A stretch of 40,460 bases of DNA from Paenibacillaceae bacterium (GCA_900766135.1 CAAFUF010000005.1:1-40460); one strand, 5' to 3'; counted from the stretch's first letter, positions 24,010 through 32,937 are shown. Numbers and translations: made by a program. Notes: generated by a model from the letters alone, not told the origin.

Positions 24010-26394
24010 CTAGGATTCTCCTTTGATCATTTTGATGGCAGCTTCATATGGGACGCAAACCTCTTGCCCTGGCGCCACTGCTAGCTCCTGATCCCCCACG
24101 CCAAGCCGCATGGCCGTCGGATTATCGCCATGAGCCGTGATGATTACCTCTTCCCGGCTGACGCGAATCCGGTAGGAACCGCCGCGAAGGCGAACCGGGA
24201 ACTCGATCGCCTGCCAAGCGGACGGCAAAGCCGGCCGAAGCTCCGCCTGGTTTCCATCATATCGCAAGCCGGCGAATCCCAGGATGGCCGCCATCCATGC
24301 CCCGCCATTCGCCGCGGGATGCGTGCCGCCGATATAGAGATCTCCGACGTATTGCTTCGATTCCCCGGTTAAGTCGATCGTCGCCGTTCGCATAAAATAA
24401 GGATAACCCCAATCCGGCGAGCCCGTATCCGCCGCCACCAGGGCATAGATGCATGCGCTGAGGCTCGAACCATGCTCCGTGCGCGGCTCGTAATAGGCCC
24501 AGTTCGCCTGTTTGACGGACGAAGCATAATCGCCTTTGAACAAGTGCAGCATCAGCACCACGTCGGCTTGCTTCAGAATTTGCGTCGTCGTTGCAGGGCC
24601 GTTTCCCCCGCCAAGATATTCGTGCGGATGAAGCATCCTTGCCTTTAGATCCCGCAGCGAAACGTCCTCCAGCGTATAATAGCGGTCGAATTGCTCGATC
24701 AATCCGGTCGCGGCATTCGGCTGAGGAACGTATAACCGGTCATGCATATCGCGGAGTTGTTCCAAGCTCACGGTGCTTTCCGCCAGCAGCGCCTCGTACC
24801 GGCGGAGGTCACGGCTTCGCAGAATCTCCATAGCGTCAAGGGCGATGCGCAGGCCCTCCTTGACCATCCGGTTGGTAAACGCGTTGTTGTTCACCCGCTC
24901 GTGGTATTCGTCAGGCCCGGTCACATCAAGGATTTCGTAACGTTGCTTCCGCGGATTAAAATACCCATACGAGTAAAAAAACTTGGCGCACTCCCACGCC
25001 ACCTCGGCCCCGCCGTCCAGAAGCAGGCTCTCATCGCCGGTAAACGCGTAATATTGCCAGATCCCGTAAGCCACATCCGCGCTGATATGCACCTGCTTAT
25101 CGCGGAAGTAAGTACGCATCGGACGACCGGTGAACACATCGTTTACATTAAAAAGCGTGCAGGCGTCGTCGCCCGTCTCTTGGCTTTCCCAGGCATAAAA
25201 TGCCCCATCATAGCCGTATTCTGCCGCTTTGCGTTTCGCGCCGGCCAGCGTATGCACTCGGTACATCATCAAGTTGCGGGCCACCTCCGGCTCCGTATGC
25301 AGGAAAAAAGGCAGCATAAACATCTCCGTATCCCAGAATACCGCGCCTTTATATACCTGGCCGGATAACCCCCGGGCAGGTATGGATACGCGCTCCGAGC
25401 GGTCCGGCGCGATGATGTGCAGCTGGTACATGCTGTAGCGCAGCGCCAATTGGGCTTCTTCGTCTCCTTCAACCGTCATGTCGGAAGCGTCCCACTTGCG
25501 CTTCCAACGATCGGCGTGCTCTTGCAGCAGCAGATCATAACCAAGCTGCCGTGCCTCCCCGGCAGACTGCACCGCCGCCGCCCGGACATCGCTTGCCGGT
25601 GCCCCGTCCTGTCCGGTCATCACGGCAACGTATTTGACAAGCTCGACCGGTTCGCCGGCCCGGCAACGCACCTGGATCCGGCGGCGGACCGACGGGCCCT
25701 CACGAAGAAGCGGATGCTCTCCTCCGCCCCGAACCTCCGCAGCTTCCGCCACCGCTACCGGTATACCGAGCTCCTGCGTCTGCGCGGTGATCAATGCGAC
25801 CTCTCCGGTCTCATTAGTACCGCTCTCCATCCGCTCCAGATGCGGGCCGTTGATGTCCCAAACATCCCCGTCAATGCCGGTGACGATCGTTAACTCGCCT
25901 TCCCGGCTGCTCTCTACAGCGAACCGGCTTACGATCAGTTCCGAGCGCGCCGCGCTGCAAAACCGCTCCGACGTGATCGCGATCTCCGCTCCGTCCGCCG
26001 TGCGGAATACAGAACGGCGTCGGTGCAGGGCGTGCCGCAGCTCCAGCGCCTGCTCGTGAGCCACCAGCTCCGGACTGGCGTCCCCTCCGCCGTCTCCTCC
26101 GCTGGCCTCTCCCCGGTCCTCATCTTCAACTGGGTCGGCGGCTTGGAGCACGCTCAGTGGCGCCCCGTCCCAATAGATCGCCGTTGCCAGTCCGTTCGGC
26201 GCGTTCACCGGCTCGCGCCACTTGTCCCCGACTTTATCGTACAGCCCGGCGACGATCGTTGCGGTCAGCTCGCTTTTGCCGAACTCCTCCAGCGTACCCC
26301 GATAGCCCAGCGCCCCGTTGCCAATCATGAACTTGTTGCCATGGTGGGCGATTCGTGCCGGGTCGAACCCGCTTTCCCTGACGATCCAGCTCAT
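24010..26394 (-). CDS. GH65 disaccharide phosphorylase, second copy (kojibiose/nigerose/trehalose-type)
   Basis: Glycoside hydrolase family 65 protein of 794 aa. The N-terminal beta-sandwich starts SGFDPARIAHHGNKFMIGNG and the (alpha/alpha)6 barrel has the signature FWDTEMFMLPFF (353-364). The catalytic acid is E496 in VTGPDEYHERVNNNAFTN. GH65 phosphorylases cleave alpha-glucosides with phosphate, with inversion, to beta-glucose 1-phosphate. Residues about 88-108 form an acidic Gly-rich insertion. Start at 26394 because its ATG overlaps the stop of the upstream GH65 gene by 4 bp; the longer frame to 26574 would overlap that gene by 180 bp. Which disaccharide is cleaved cannot be decided from sequence alone. 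Confidence 0.88.
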   Translation of the reverse strand: MSWIVRESGFDPARIAHHGNKFMIGNGALGYRGTLEEFGKSELTATIVAGLYDKVGDKWREPVNAPNGLATAIYWDGAPLSVLQAADPVEDEDRGEASGGDGGGDASPELVAHEQALELRHALHRRRSVFRTADGAEIAITSERFCSAARSELIVSRFAVESSREGELTIVTGIDGDVWDINGPHLERMESGTNETGEVALITAQTQELGIPVAVAEAAEVRGGGEHPLLREGPSVRRRIQVRCRAGEPVELVKYVAVMTGQDGAPASDVRAAAVQSAGEARQLGYDLLLQEHADRWKRKWDASDMTVEGDEEAQLALRYSMYQLHIIAPDRSERVSIPARGLSGQVYKGAVFWDTEMFMLPFFLHTEPEVARNLMMYRVHTLAGAKRKAAEYGYDGAFYAWESQETGDDACTLFNVNDVFTGRPMRTYFRDKQVHISADVAYGIWQYYAFTGDESLLLDGGAEVAWECAKFFYSYGYFNPRKQRYEILDVTGPDEYHERVNNNAFTNRMVKEGLRIALDAMEILRSRDLRRYEALLAESTVSLEQLRDMHDRLYVPQPNAATGLIEQFDRYYTLEDVSLRDLKARMLHPHEYLGGGNGPATTTQILKQADVVLMLHLFKGDYASSVKQANWAYYEPRTEHGSSLSACIYALVAADTGSPDWGYPYFMRTATIDLTGESKQYVGDLYIGGTHPAANGGAWMAAILGFAGLRYDGNQAELRPALPSAWQAIEFPVRLRGGSYRIRVSREEVIITAHGDNPTAMRLGVGDQELAVAPGQEVCVPYEAAIKMIKGES

Positions 26395-28709
26395 TGGATG
26401 ACCGCCTTTCGCAGCGGCAACCGAATCCCCGCTTCGCCGACGGTAACCAGGTTCCCGTACAGCGAAATTTCCACTTCGCCGCCGGACATTGCGCGGATGG
26501 AAGCTTTGTTCTGATCCGCTTCCACCAACAGCTTCGTGCCTTGGTAGGTGACCATGAACCGGTAACTCTGCCAACGTTCAGGGATGCTCGGATTCAGCAC
26601 GAGCCGATTCCCGTCCGAACGCATCCCGCCGAATCCGTATACGATGTTCATCCAGGCTGCGGCAATCGAAGTCGTATGCAGGCCTTCCCGCGTATTGCGG
26701 TTATAGTTGTCGAGATCGAGCCGGGTCGCGAACTCGAAGAACTTGTACGCCTCCTCCGATCGCCCGATTTCCGCCGCCAAAATCGAGTGAATCGACGGTG
26801 ACAGCGAGGACTCGTGGATGCAGCGCGGCTCGTAGTAATCGTAGTTGGCGCGTTTCTCCTCCAGCGAGTATTCGCTGCTGTACAGGAACATGAACATCAG
26901 CACGTCCGGCTGCTTGATCATGTCGTACCGGTATAACCGGTCGTACGACCAATGCGAATAGAGCGGGAATTCCGTCACCGGAATCGCGTGAATGTCCAAA
27001 TGTGGCAGGTCGAAGAAGCCGTCATGCTCTTCAAAAATCCCCGTCCGTTCATCCTTCGGGATTTTCATGTGCTGCGCCTTGGTCTGCCAATCCTGCTGCT
27101 CCTCGTCCGTCAGGCCAATCCGCGCTGCCAACTCGCCATAGGCGGCGGCAGCCTCGCTCCGCATCGCTTCCAGCACCTCCAGCGTATATTCGAACAGCTT
27201 TTTCGCCATCAGGTTGATATAACAGTTGTTGTTAACCATAAGCTGAAACTCGTCGGGACCCATCACCCCGAAGTAGCCGTATTTCCCCGACTGCTGCCCC
27301 CACTGCCCCCGGGTAGCGTAAAACCGGCTGATTTGGATCAGCATTTCCGCGCCTTTTTCATACAGGAAGTCCTTGTCGCCCGTGATGTTCACGTAATGGC
27401 GCAACCCGTACGCTACCGCCGTGCCGACGTGCAGTTGCAGATTGGAGTGCTGCCACAAGTCGCAGCTTTCCGTCCCGTCGATCGTTGCGATGGGATAAAA
27501 TGCCCCTTCACAATCCAATTCCTTGGCCCGCTCCAATGCCTCGGGAAGCGATTGGTAACGGAATTCGAGCAAACTCCGCGCCGCCTTCGGGTTGTTGAAT
27601 ATATAGAACGGCAAGCAGTACGACTCCGTATCCCAGAAAGCCAGCCCCCGATACGCCTCGCCGGTCAGCCCTTTCGCGCCAATGTTAAACCCGGGGTTAT
27701 CCCCGTGGTAAGTCTGGTACAGCTGAAAAATGCAAAAGCGGATCCCCTGCTGATTCTCCGGATCGCCTTCGATCGCGATATCCGATTCCGCCCACACCTG
27801 TGCCCAATAGGCTTGCTGGTCGGCCGCGATCGCATCGTATCCCGCTTGCGCGTGCTGTGCCGCCAGTTCAATCCCCCGCTGCCAAAGGTCATCGTGACGG
27901 ACCGCATGATCCTTCTCCGCCACGTTGACGACGAGTTTGTCCAGTACGCTGCTCTTCCCTTGTGCCAGCTCTAGGGTCAGTTCCCGTCCGATGTAGCCCT
28001 GCCCCTGGACCAGTTGATTGTTCACGGCATCCCTCGCATCCACGCGGAACCCAGAAAACAGCCGGTTTCGCGTATTCACCGTCTCCCCTAAAATCCCCGC
28101 GATCCCGGTTCCACCGGATGCGGCTGCTTCTCCCTGCTTCAACTCTTTCCAATAATAACGCTGCTGATCCTCATGGAGCACCGCCAGATCCAATCCCGTC
28201 CGCACCTGGACCGTACCGGAGAAGTTCAGGGGCGTAAACGTGATCCGCTGCGCCCCGAGATGCGACACTTTCATGCTGACGAGGCGTTCAAACGTGAGCC
28301 TTACGTCTTTCCCGCCGGCCGTATGCCACACGAACGCCCGGGTGTATAGGCCGGTGCGGAAATCCAATTCCCGCCGAAAGTCGCTGAACCGGCTCTCCGC
28401 CAAATCCAGCGTCTCCCCGTCCAGCGTGATCCGCGTATGCAGCCAATTCACCGCATTCACCATGAACCGCAGCGACTTAATGATGCCTTTGTAATGGGCC
28501 GTAACCGGACTCTCCTCGAACAACCCGTTGAAATAACTGCCCAGCAGCGTATCCCCGCCATACCCTTCCTCCGGATAACCTCTGACCCCCATATATTCAT
28601 TCCCCAGCGAAAAAATCGACTCGCTGACCCGGTTACGCCCCGGATCAAAGCCTTCCTCCACGACCTTCCAGGGGTCGACCTGCAAATATTTGTCCGCGAT
28701 TTTCGGCAT
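26391..28709 (-). CDS. GH65 disaccharide phosphorylase, first copy (maltose-phosphorylase-like)
   Basis: GH65 protein of 772 aa. The N-terminus (YLQVDPWKVVEEGFDP, then SLGNEYMGVRG) resembles maltose phosphorylase. The barrel signature is FWDTESYCLPFYIFNNP. The catalytic acid is E487 in VMGPDEFQLMVNNN, the same number as I recall for Lactobacillus brevis maltose phosphorylase. Start at 28709 (MPKIADKY) after GGAGGAGAGGGCGGAG; the upstream ATG at 28739 lacks an SD. First gene of the operon with the second GH65 and pgmB. The two GH65 proteins are clearly different from each other, so they likely use different linkages. Other GH65 activities, such as nigerose, are possible. Confidence 0.88.
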   Translation of the reverse strand: MPKIADKYLQVDPWKVVEEGFDPGRNRVSESIFSLGNEYMGVRGYPEEGYGGDTLLGSYFNGLFEESPVTAHYKGIIKSLRFMVNAVNWLHTRITLDGETLDLAESRFSDFRRELDFRTGLYTRAFVWHTAGGKDVRLTFERLVSMKVSHLGAQRITFTPLNFSGTVQVRTGLDLAVLHEDQQRYYWKELKQGEAAASGGTGIAGILGETVNTRNRLFSGFRVDARDAVNNQLVQGQGYIGRELTLELAQGKSSVLDKLVVNVAEKDHAVRHDDLWQRGIELAAQHAQAGYDAIAADQQAYWAQVWAESDIAIEGDPENQQGIRFCIFQLYQTYHGDNPGFNIGAKGLTGEAYRGLAFWDTESYCLPFYIFNNPKAARSLLEFRYQSLPEALERAKELDCEGAFYPIATIDGTESCDLWQHSNLQLHVGTAVAYGLRHYVNITGDKDFLYEKGAEMLIQISRFYATRGQWGQQSGKYGYFGVMGPDEFQLMVNNNCYINLMAKKLFEYTLEVLEAMRSEAAAAYGELAARIGLTDEEQQDWQTKAQHMKIPKDERTGIFEEHDGFFDLPHLDIHAIPVTEFPLYSHWSYDRLYRYDMIKQPDVLMFMFLYSSEYSLEEKRANYDYYEPRCIHESSLSPSIHSILAAEIGRSEEAYKFFEFATRLDLDNYNRNTREGLHTTSIAAAWMNIVYGFGGMRSDGNRLVLNPSIPERWQSYRFMVTYQGTKLLVEADQNKASIRAMSGGEVEISLYGNLVTVGEAGIRLPLRKAVIQ

Positions 28710-29009
28710 ACTCCGCCCTCTCCTCCTATGTTTATCCATAGCGATAAGTCGCTCATCATCCAGCTTAGCGAAACGTCTGCCGCCGCCAAATGTCCAGGAC
28801 TAAGGAGCTTATGTGCGATATTACGGAGTTGGATTACCCGCGCTGTAGTCTGGAGTCCCCTTTTGGCCCCTCTTTTCATGATTATCCCTTTAGTTCAGGA
28901 AGCCAAGTTAAGTGAATTGGGATTTTTTTCTTGATAAGAGATCATATGTTTGGTACAATAAAAAAGGAGAACATGTGTACGCATTTTAATGACTTGGAGG
29001 TTGACGGAC
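28710..29009. other. Divergent intergenic region between the GH65 operon and the transposase relative
   Basis: A 300-bp gap. It holds the near-consensus plus-strand promoter listed separately and presumably the minus-strand promoter of the GH65 operon, but I found no convincing -35/-10 pair for the latter. No inverted terminal repeats of an insertion sequence are visible here. Confidence 0.5.
28931..28959 (+). promoter_or_regulatory. Near-consensus sigma-A promoter of the IS1595-type gene
   Basis: TTGATA (28931-28936), 17-bp spacer, TACAAT (28954-28959). The predicted start near 28966 gives a leader of about 44 nt containing two SD-like sites, AAGGAG (28964-28969) and GGAGG (28996-29000). 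Confidence 0.75.
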
Positions 29010-29915
29010 ATGGGGATACATACGGGGAATGATTTTCAAGACTTTAGCAGCCTTTACACGAACGAGGAAGAGTGCATGGAGGCGATTATCGCGATGAAAT
29101 GGCCGAGCGGTTTTATCTGCCCACGCTGTGCTCATACCCGTTACAGCCGTCTCACCACCCGACGCATCCCTTTGTTCGAGTGCGGTAATTGCGCGCATCA
29201 AACGTCACCTTTAGTCGGTACAATTTTTGAGGGAACCCATGTGCCCTTGTTGAAGTGGTTTCATACCTTGGAGTTGTTCCTACTCCCCGATGGCATCTCG
29301 GCGATGCGTCTGAGCCAGGTGATCCGGGTTACCTACAAGACCGCTTGGTTAATGCTGCACAAAATACGTCATGCCATGGGGGAATTCGATGCTCGGGAAT
29401 TGTTAAACGGAGTAGTGAAGGTCAATAACGATCTGTATGGATATGATCCGTCGCGTTGTCAGCTTTTGCCCCCTCATGCCTCGGTGGTTGTGGCGGGATG
29501 CGCAGTAACGGAGTCTGGCGAACCCGAGCGAGTTAAAATTCATCTAGTCCCCCCGCAAAACAGAAAATACGGAGAAAGGGCGAGTCGTCACGAACTCGCC
29601 GCGTTCATCACTGGAAATGTTGATGTTCATGCATCTGAAGTGCAATTGTTTCCCTTAGCCTTTCGACTATACGCACCCTTGCGGAAAGTGGTCCGTGAAG
29701 CTTGGCAATCGCTGAAGTGTACGTATGTAGCATTGGGTCGAAAGCATCTCCAAGCATACCTGAACGAGTACACCGGGCGACGCCAATTGCGGCAGTCCGG
29801 GGGAGAAGGAACGATGCGGCAGGGGTTGCTGCGTATGTGTGCGGCCATTCCAACGATTTCTTATCGGCAGCTAACTATGCGCCATCAGAACACCTTCTTG
29901 CCCGCAGCGGCCTGA
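29010..29915 (+). CDS. IS1595-type transposase relative with degenerate DDE site
   Basis: Protein of 301 aa. An N-terminal zinc ribbon (C37, C40, C58, C61) is followed by a helical region like the DNA-binding part of IS1595 transposases (SQVIRVTYKTAWLMLHKIRHAM, given in part) and an ISXO2-like fold. Where active enzymes have VDExYVGG, this protein has VNNDLYGYD (138-146). The second acidic position falls in SEVQLFPLAF, with no Asp. The C-terminal SLKCTYVALGRKHLQAYLNE still matches the family. Start at ATG 29010, nine bases after GGAGG. The intact frame, strong promoter and lost active site suggest a domesticated protein or a recently inactivated transposase. No terminal inverted repeats were found. 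Confidence 0.75.
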   Translation: MGIHTGNDFQDFSSLYTNEEECMEAIIAMKWPSGFICPRCAHTRYSRLTTRRIPLFECGNCAHQTSPLVGTIFEGTHVPLLKWFHTLELFLLPDGISAMRLSQVIRVTYKTAWLMLHKIRHAMGEFDARELLNGVVKVNNDLYGYDPSRCQLLPPHASVVVAGCAVTESGEPERVKIHLVPPQNRKYGERASRHELAAFITGNVDVHASEVQLFPLAFRLYAPLRKVVREAWQSLKCTYVALGRKHLQAYLNEYTGRRQLRQSGGEGTMRQGLLRMCAAIPTISYRQLTMRHQNTFLPAAA

Positions 29916-29945
29916 TCGAGATTCCAGCCGTACTTCACTATTGAG

Positions 29946-30135
29946 GCTTTCTTATCCCTCTGTACTTTTCTTTAGTCCTAACTCCTGTCCCTTCGCCAAA
30001 GCCCGCCTCTTTCAACCGAACAATCTAGCGCCAACTTCTTCTAACCGCTTATCTTATCTTCCCTGAGCTTGCCTCTGCCTTCATCTCTTTGTGCCTTTCG
30101 TCTCCTGTTATTTCTGCTTATCTGCTTCTTTATAA
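29946..30135 (+). other. Pyrimidine-rich intergenic stretch
   Basis: About 190 bp after the transposase relative are strongly C/T-biased on the plus strand, with runs such as CTTATCCCTC, CTTCTTCTAACC and TTCATCTCTTTG. No gene or clear repeat unit is seen, and no terminator for the plus-strand gene is visible. Confidence 0.5.
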
Positions 30136-30157
30136 CCTGATCAAACGGGATAATCAT

Positions 30158-30190
30158 GCAAAAGAACGGTAAAGCACATAGTGCTCTACC
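30158..30190 (-). terminator. Intrinsic terminator of the SGNH hydrolase gene
   Basis: On the minus strand GGTAGAGCAC, loop TAT and GTGCTTTACC form a stem (30168-30190), followed by GTTCTTTTG. Confidence 0.8.
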
Positions 30191-30212
30191 GCCCCCTGTC
30201 TAACGACAAATA

Positions 30213-31478
30213 TTAGATTTCGTTGATAAAAACCGTCTTCATTTTACCGCTGTATTGTACGTCAAGCCCCAATCCCTGTACGAGTAAGGCTAGCGGCACA
30301 TAGGTTTTGTTCTCCTTGCCGACTTTCTGCAAGAAAGCCGGCGTTGCGGTGGCGGCTGGCGTGCCGTCCACTTGAATTTGTTTCGCACCGACCGGAATTA
30401 CGACCGTCCGGCTTCCATAGGTAATCGTGGCGGTGGAATTGCGGGAATCCCATTTGCTTTGGGCTCCGACCGCATCGGTTATGTCCTTGATGGCCACGAA
30501 CGTTTGCCCGTTTTTCAGGATCGGCGGATATGGCGTGTTCAGCTCTTGACCTTTGACCACGACGGAGATCGGAGCGCCTCCAGCCTTCGCTGTGGTTGCC
30601 CGGAAACTCCCCCAGACCGTTTCGGCGAAGATCTTGGCGATTTCCTCATATCCGGCTTGATTCGGATGGATATCGGTATCCGAAAAAATATGCGTCAGCG
30701 AAATTTCTCGCCCCGCAAAGGCCGCAGCCACATGGGCTGCTTTCACCGGCTTCGCTTGGGTCGTGTGATCGGCTACGACGCCGTCCACGATCGCGGTAAA
30801 CTTGCCCGCCAGCTGCTGCAGCTCATCGTAAATCGAGGCGCCGGCCAACTTCGGCACCGGCTGGTATTGGTCGGCAATCACGAGTTGCGCTGACGGGTTG
30901 AGTTCCGTCAGGACGCGGACAACTTCGCGAAGGTTGTCGCCATAAGCCTTCAACACTTCATCGCTTTGGGCACGGAGCTGCTCGAGCGAGATGTTTTTCA
31001 CATCCGGTAGCAGTCGAAGCAAGTCGTTCCCGCCGATCGTGATCGTGATCAAATCGGCCTTCTGCAGGTCGGCTTTCGCTTGCGCGATGCCGGAAGCAAA
31101 TGAAGCGATCCGTGGATCCGGCACGTTTGGCTGAATGTCCGCGGCGGTGACCGGCGAACCTGTTTGTACCGCCGTTATGTAGTTCTTTAAGCCTTCGCTG
31201 GTCAAACCGAGGATGCCGTAGTTGACCGCCGAGGTCCGGCCATGGAACAGCCCTTGTTCTTTCAACCGGTCAACGAAGCCGTACGGAACGCTCGTATCCG
31301 TCATCCCCGGCTCGTACCCGGCGGTGATTGAATCGCCAAGCGCCACGATAAGGTAGCCGTCGGCTTGAGCCGTTTCGGCGGCATGGACAGGTGCGGCGGC
31401 GGCGCCGCTAAACAGGAAAAGGATCAGAGCGAGCGCTCCCGCCAGGACGGAAGCCTTGTTTAAGCAAATGTTCTTCAA
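30213..31478 (-). CDS. Secreted SGNH/GDSL hydrolase with C-terminal copper-amine-oxidase-like domain
   Basis: Exported esterase or lipase-like protein of about 421 aa. A signal peptide with a long hydrophobic core ends near VHAAE. The SGNH blocks are present: GDSITAGY with the nucleophile Ser, GGND, and DIHPNQAGY carrying the catalytic His. The last 115 residues (from about APISVVVKGQELNTP) form a copper amine oxidase N-like module. I prefer TTG at 31478 as start: AAAGGAG lies nine bases upstream and it gives a clean signal peptide. The ATG at 31505 has no SD. The substrate is unknown; it may deacylate a polysaccharide or lipid outside the cell. Confidence 0.88.
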   Translation of the reverse strand: MKNICLNKASVLAGALALILFLFSGAAAAPVHAAETAQADGYLIVALGDSITAGYEPGMTDTSVPYGFVDRLKEQGLFHGRTSAVNYGILGLTSEGLKNYITAVQTGSPVTAADIQPNVPDPRIASFASGIAQAKADLQKADLITITIGGNDLLRLLPDVKNISLEQLRAQSDEVLKAYGDNLREVVRVLTELNPSAQLVIADQYQPVPKLAGASIYDELQQLAGKFTAIVDGVVADHTTQAKPVKAAHVAAAFAGREISLTHIFSDTDIHPNQAGYEEIAKIFAETVWGSFRATTAKAGGAPISVVVKGQELNTPYPPILKNGQTFVAIKDITDAVGAQSKWDSRNSTATITYGSRTVVIPVGAKQIQVDGTPAATATPAFLQKVGKENKTYVPLALLVQGLGLDVQYSGKMKTVFINEI

Positions 31479-31523
31479 GCCTTTCAACTCCTTTGGATAC
31501 TTCATAATTGGGTATGATAGCGC

Positions 31524-31556
31524 GCAAAACCTGAGGTTCAGTTACGTCCTCAGGTC
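31524..31556 (-). terminator. Intrinsic terminator after the 82-aa gene
   Basis: On the minus strand ACCTGAGG pairs with CCTCAGGT (31529-31555), followed by TTTTG. The T run is short. Confidence 0.65.
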
Positions 31557-31591
31557 TTGTTGTAGCTGGATGGACACCGGCGCCTTCGCCT

Positions 31592-31840
31592 TTATTCCGG
31601 CTTTTTCTCCACGCGTCCGGCCCTCTTCAAATATTCATCATAACGGCCGTCGATTTCCTTGGCCATTTTCCGGTAATTCAACGTCTCTTCCACAATCGGG
31701 TCCAACGTCGTTTGGATGCGGATTTCGTACTTCGGCGATATTCTTCTCCGCTCTTCCTCGCGGCGTTCTTCCTCGCTGCCGTATTCCCCTTCGGTCAGCA
31801 TCTCGCTGAGCTCGCGTTCCAATTCCTTGCTATCGCTCAT
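31592..31840 (-). CDS. Small charged protein of unknown function
   Basis: An 82-aa protein, highly charged, with an Arg/Glu-rich centre (EEERREEERRRISPKYEIRI) and no membrane segment. ATG at 31840 has SD AAGGAG eight bases upstream; an in-frame GTG nine bases earlier sits too close to the SD. It lies 93 bp after the inositol monophosphatase family gene on the same strand and may be cotranscribed with it. I do not recognise a family. Confidence 0.75.
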   Translation of the reverse strand: MSDSKELERELSEMLTEGEYGSEEERREEERRRISPKYEIRIQTTLDPIVEETLNYRKMAKEIDGRYDEYLKRAGRVEKKPE

Positions 31841-31933
31841 CCTTGACACTCCTTCCGGTATTCTCGATCAAGCGTACCGCGATTCTCCCGAATCCACGTT
31901 CCCCGTTAGCCGGGACCCGTGTTAAAGACGGCC

Positions 31934-32803
31934 TTATAGACCGGTTGCGTCTGCAGCCCGGATCACGTCCAGCAGTTCGTCATGGATTCTGCCATTGCTG
32001 GCAATCAAATGGCGTACGCCGATGTGATAAGGGTTGCCTGCGGTATCGGTCACTATTCCTCCCGATTCCTTCACGATCAGTGCGCCGGCGGCTACGTCCC
32101 AGGCGTTCAGTCCAACCTCGTAATAGCCGCTCAACCGGCCGGCGGCCACATAAGCCAGATGCAGAGCAGCCGATCCGGCGGCACGCAAGCTGCGTACCTC
32201 ACCGGACAAAGCGTTTAGCCCTCTCATGTTCACGGGCAACGCAAATTCCCGGTCCGGGTTAAAACCGACGGCAACGATGCTGCCGGACAAAGCCGCATCG
32301 GCGGATACCTTCGACGGCTGCCCGTGGATGTAGGCGCCTTTGCCTTTCTCACCCACAAACATCTCGTCGCGGATCGGATCATAAATCACGCCGATAATGA
32401 CCTCGCCTTTATATGCCAACGCAATCGATACGCAAAAAAACGGAAATCCATGCACAAAATTGGTCGTTCCGTCCACCGGGTCGACGATCCATAAATACTC
32501 CGACTCGCTGGCCTGCTTCAACGCAGCTGCAGAAGCCGCCGCTCCCGGCGCGACACCTTCCTCTCCGAGGATCGCATGATCGGGAAAATGCGTTAGAATC
32601 AGCTTTCGGATCATCGCCTCCGCGCCTTTATCCACGTCCGTCACCAGATCCTGGGGCGATTGCTTCGTATTCAGGTCCCGATAGCCCCCAAGCCGGCTCT
32701 TGATCCATTCTCCCGCTTTAGCGGCGCTGTTGATCGCTACGGCCATCGGACTTTTACTGCCTACCACATATGGAACTTTCGGATTCGATTCCAATCGATT
32801 CAC
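31934..32803 (-). CDS. Inositol monophosphatase family protein
   Basis: Mg-dependent sugar-phosphate phosphatase family of 289 aa. Metal-site motifs are GEEG (80-83), WIVDPVDGTTN (105-115, D108 and D111) and AWDVAAG (D236). Members hydrolyse inositol phosphates, 3'-phosphoadenosine phosphate or fructose bisphosphate, so the exact substrate is open. The start is uncertain: GTG at 32803 gives an extra N-terminal segment (VPYVVGSKS) that I recall in Paenibacillus homologues, while ATG at 32746 would give the more usual length of 270 aa. Neither has a strong SD. Confidence 0.9.
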   Translation of the reverse strand: MNRLESNPKVPYVVGSKSPMAVAINSAAKAGEWIKSRLGGYRDLNTKQSPQDLVTDVDKGAEAMIRKLILTHFPDHAILGEEGVAPGAAASAAALKQASESEYLWIVDPVDGTTNFVHGFPFFCVSIALAYKGEVIIGVIYDPIRDEMFVGEKGKGAYIHGQPSKVSADAALSGSIVAVGFNPDREFALPVNMRGLNALSGEVRSLRAAGSAALHLAYVAAGRLSGYYEVGLNAWDVAAGALIVKESGGIVTDTAGNPYHIGVRHLIASNGRIHDELLDVIRAADATGL

Positions 32804-32937
32804 TCTACTTTCATCGTAAACTGATAATCTACTCCTAAAAAACTATACGTCCTTTATTTCGCAAAGTTGCGTCCTTTCGCCTGCTTTGGCACAGATTAAA
32901 GCGAAAGCCGCGATTCCCTATATGCAAAAAGTCCGTG

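Noticed and set aside
29010..29915. Active IS1595 insertion sequence
   Set aside because: Two catalytic acidic positions are missing and I found no flanking inverted repeats or target duplication.
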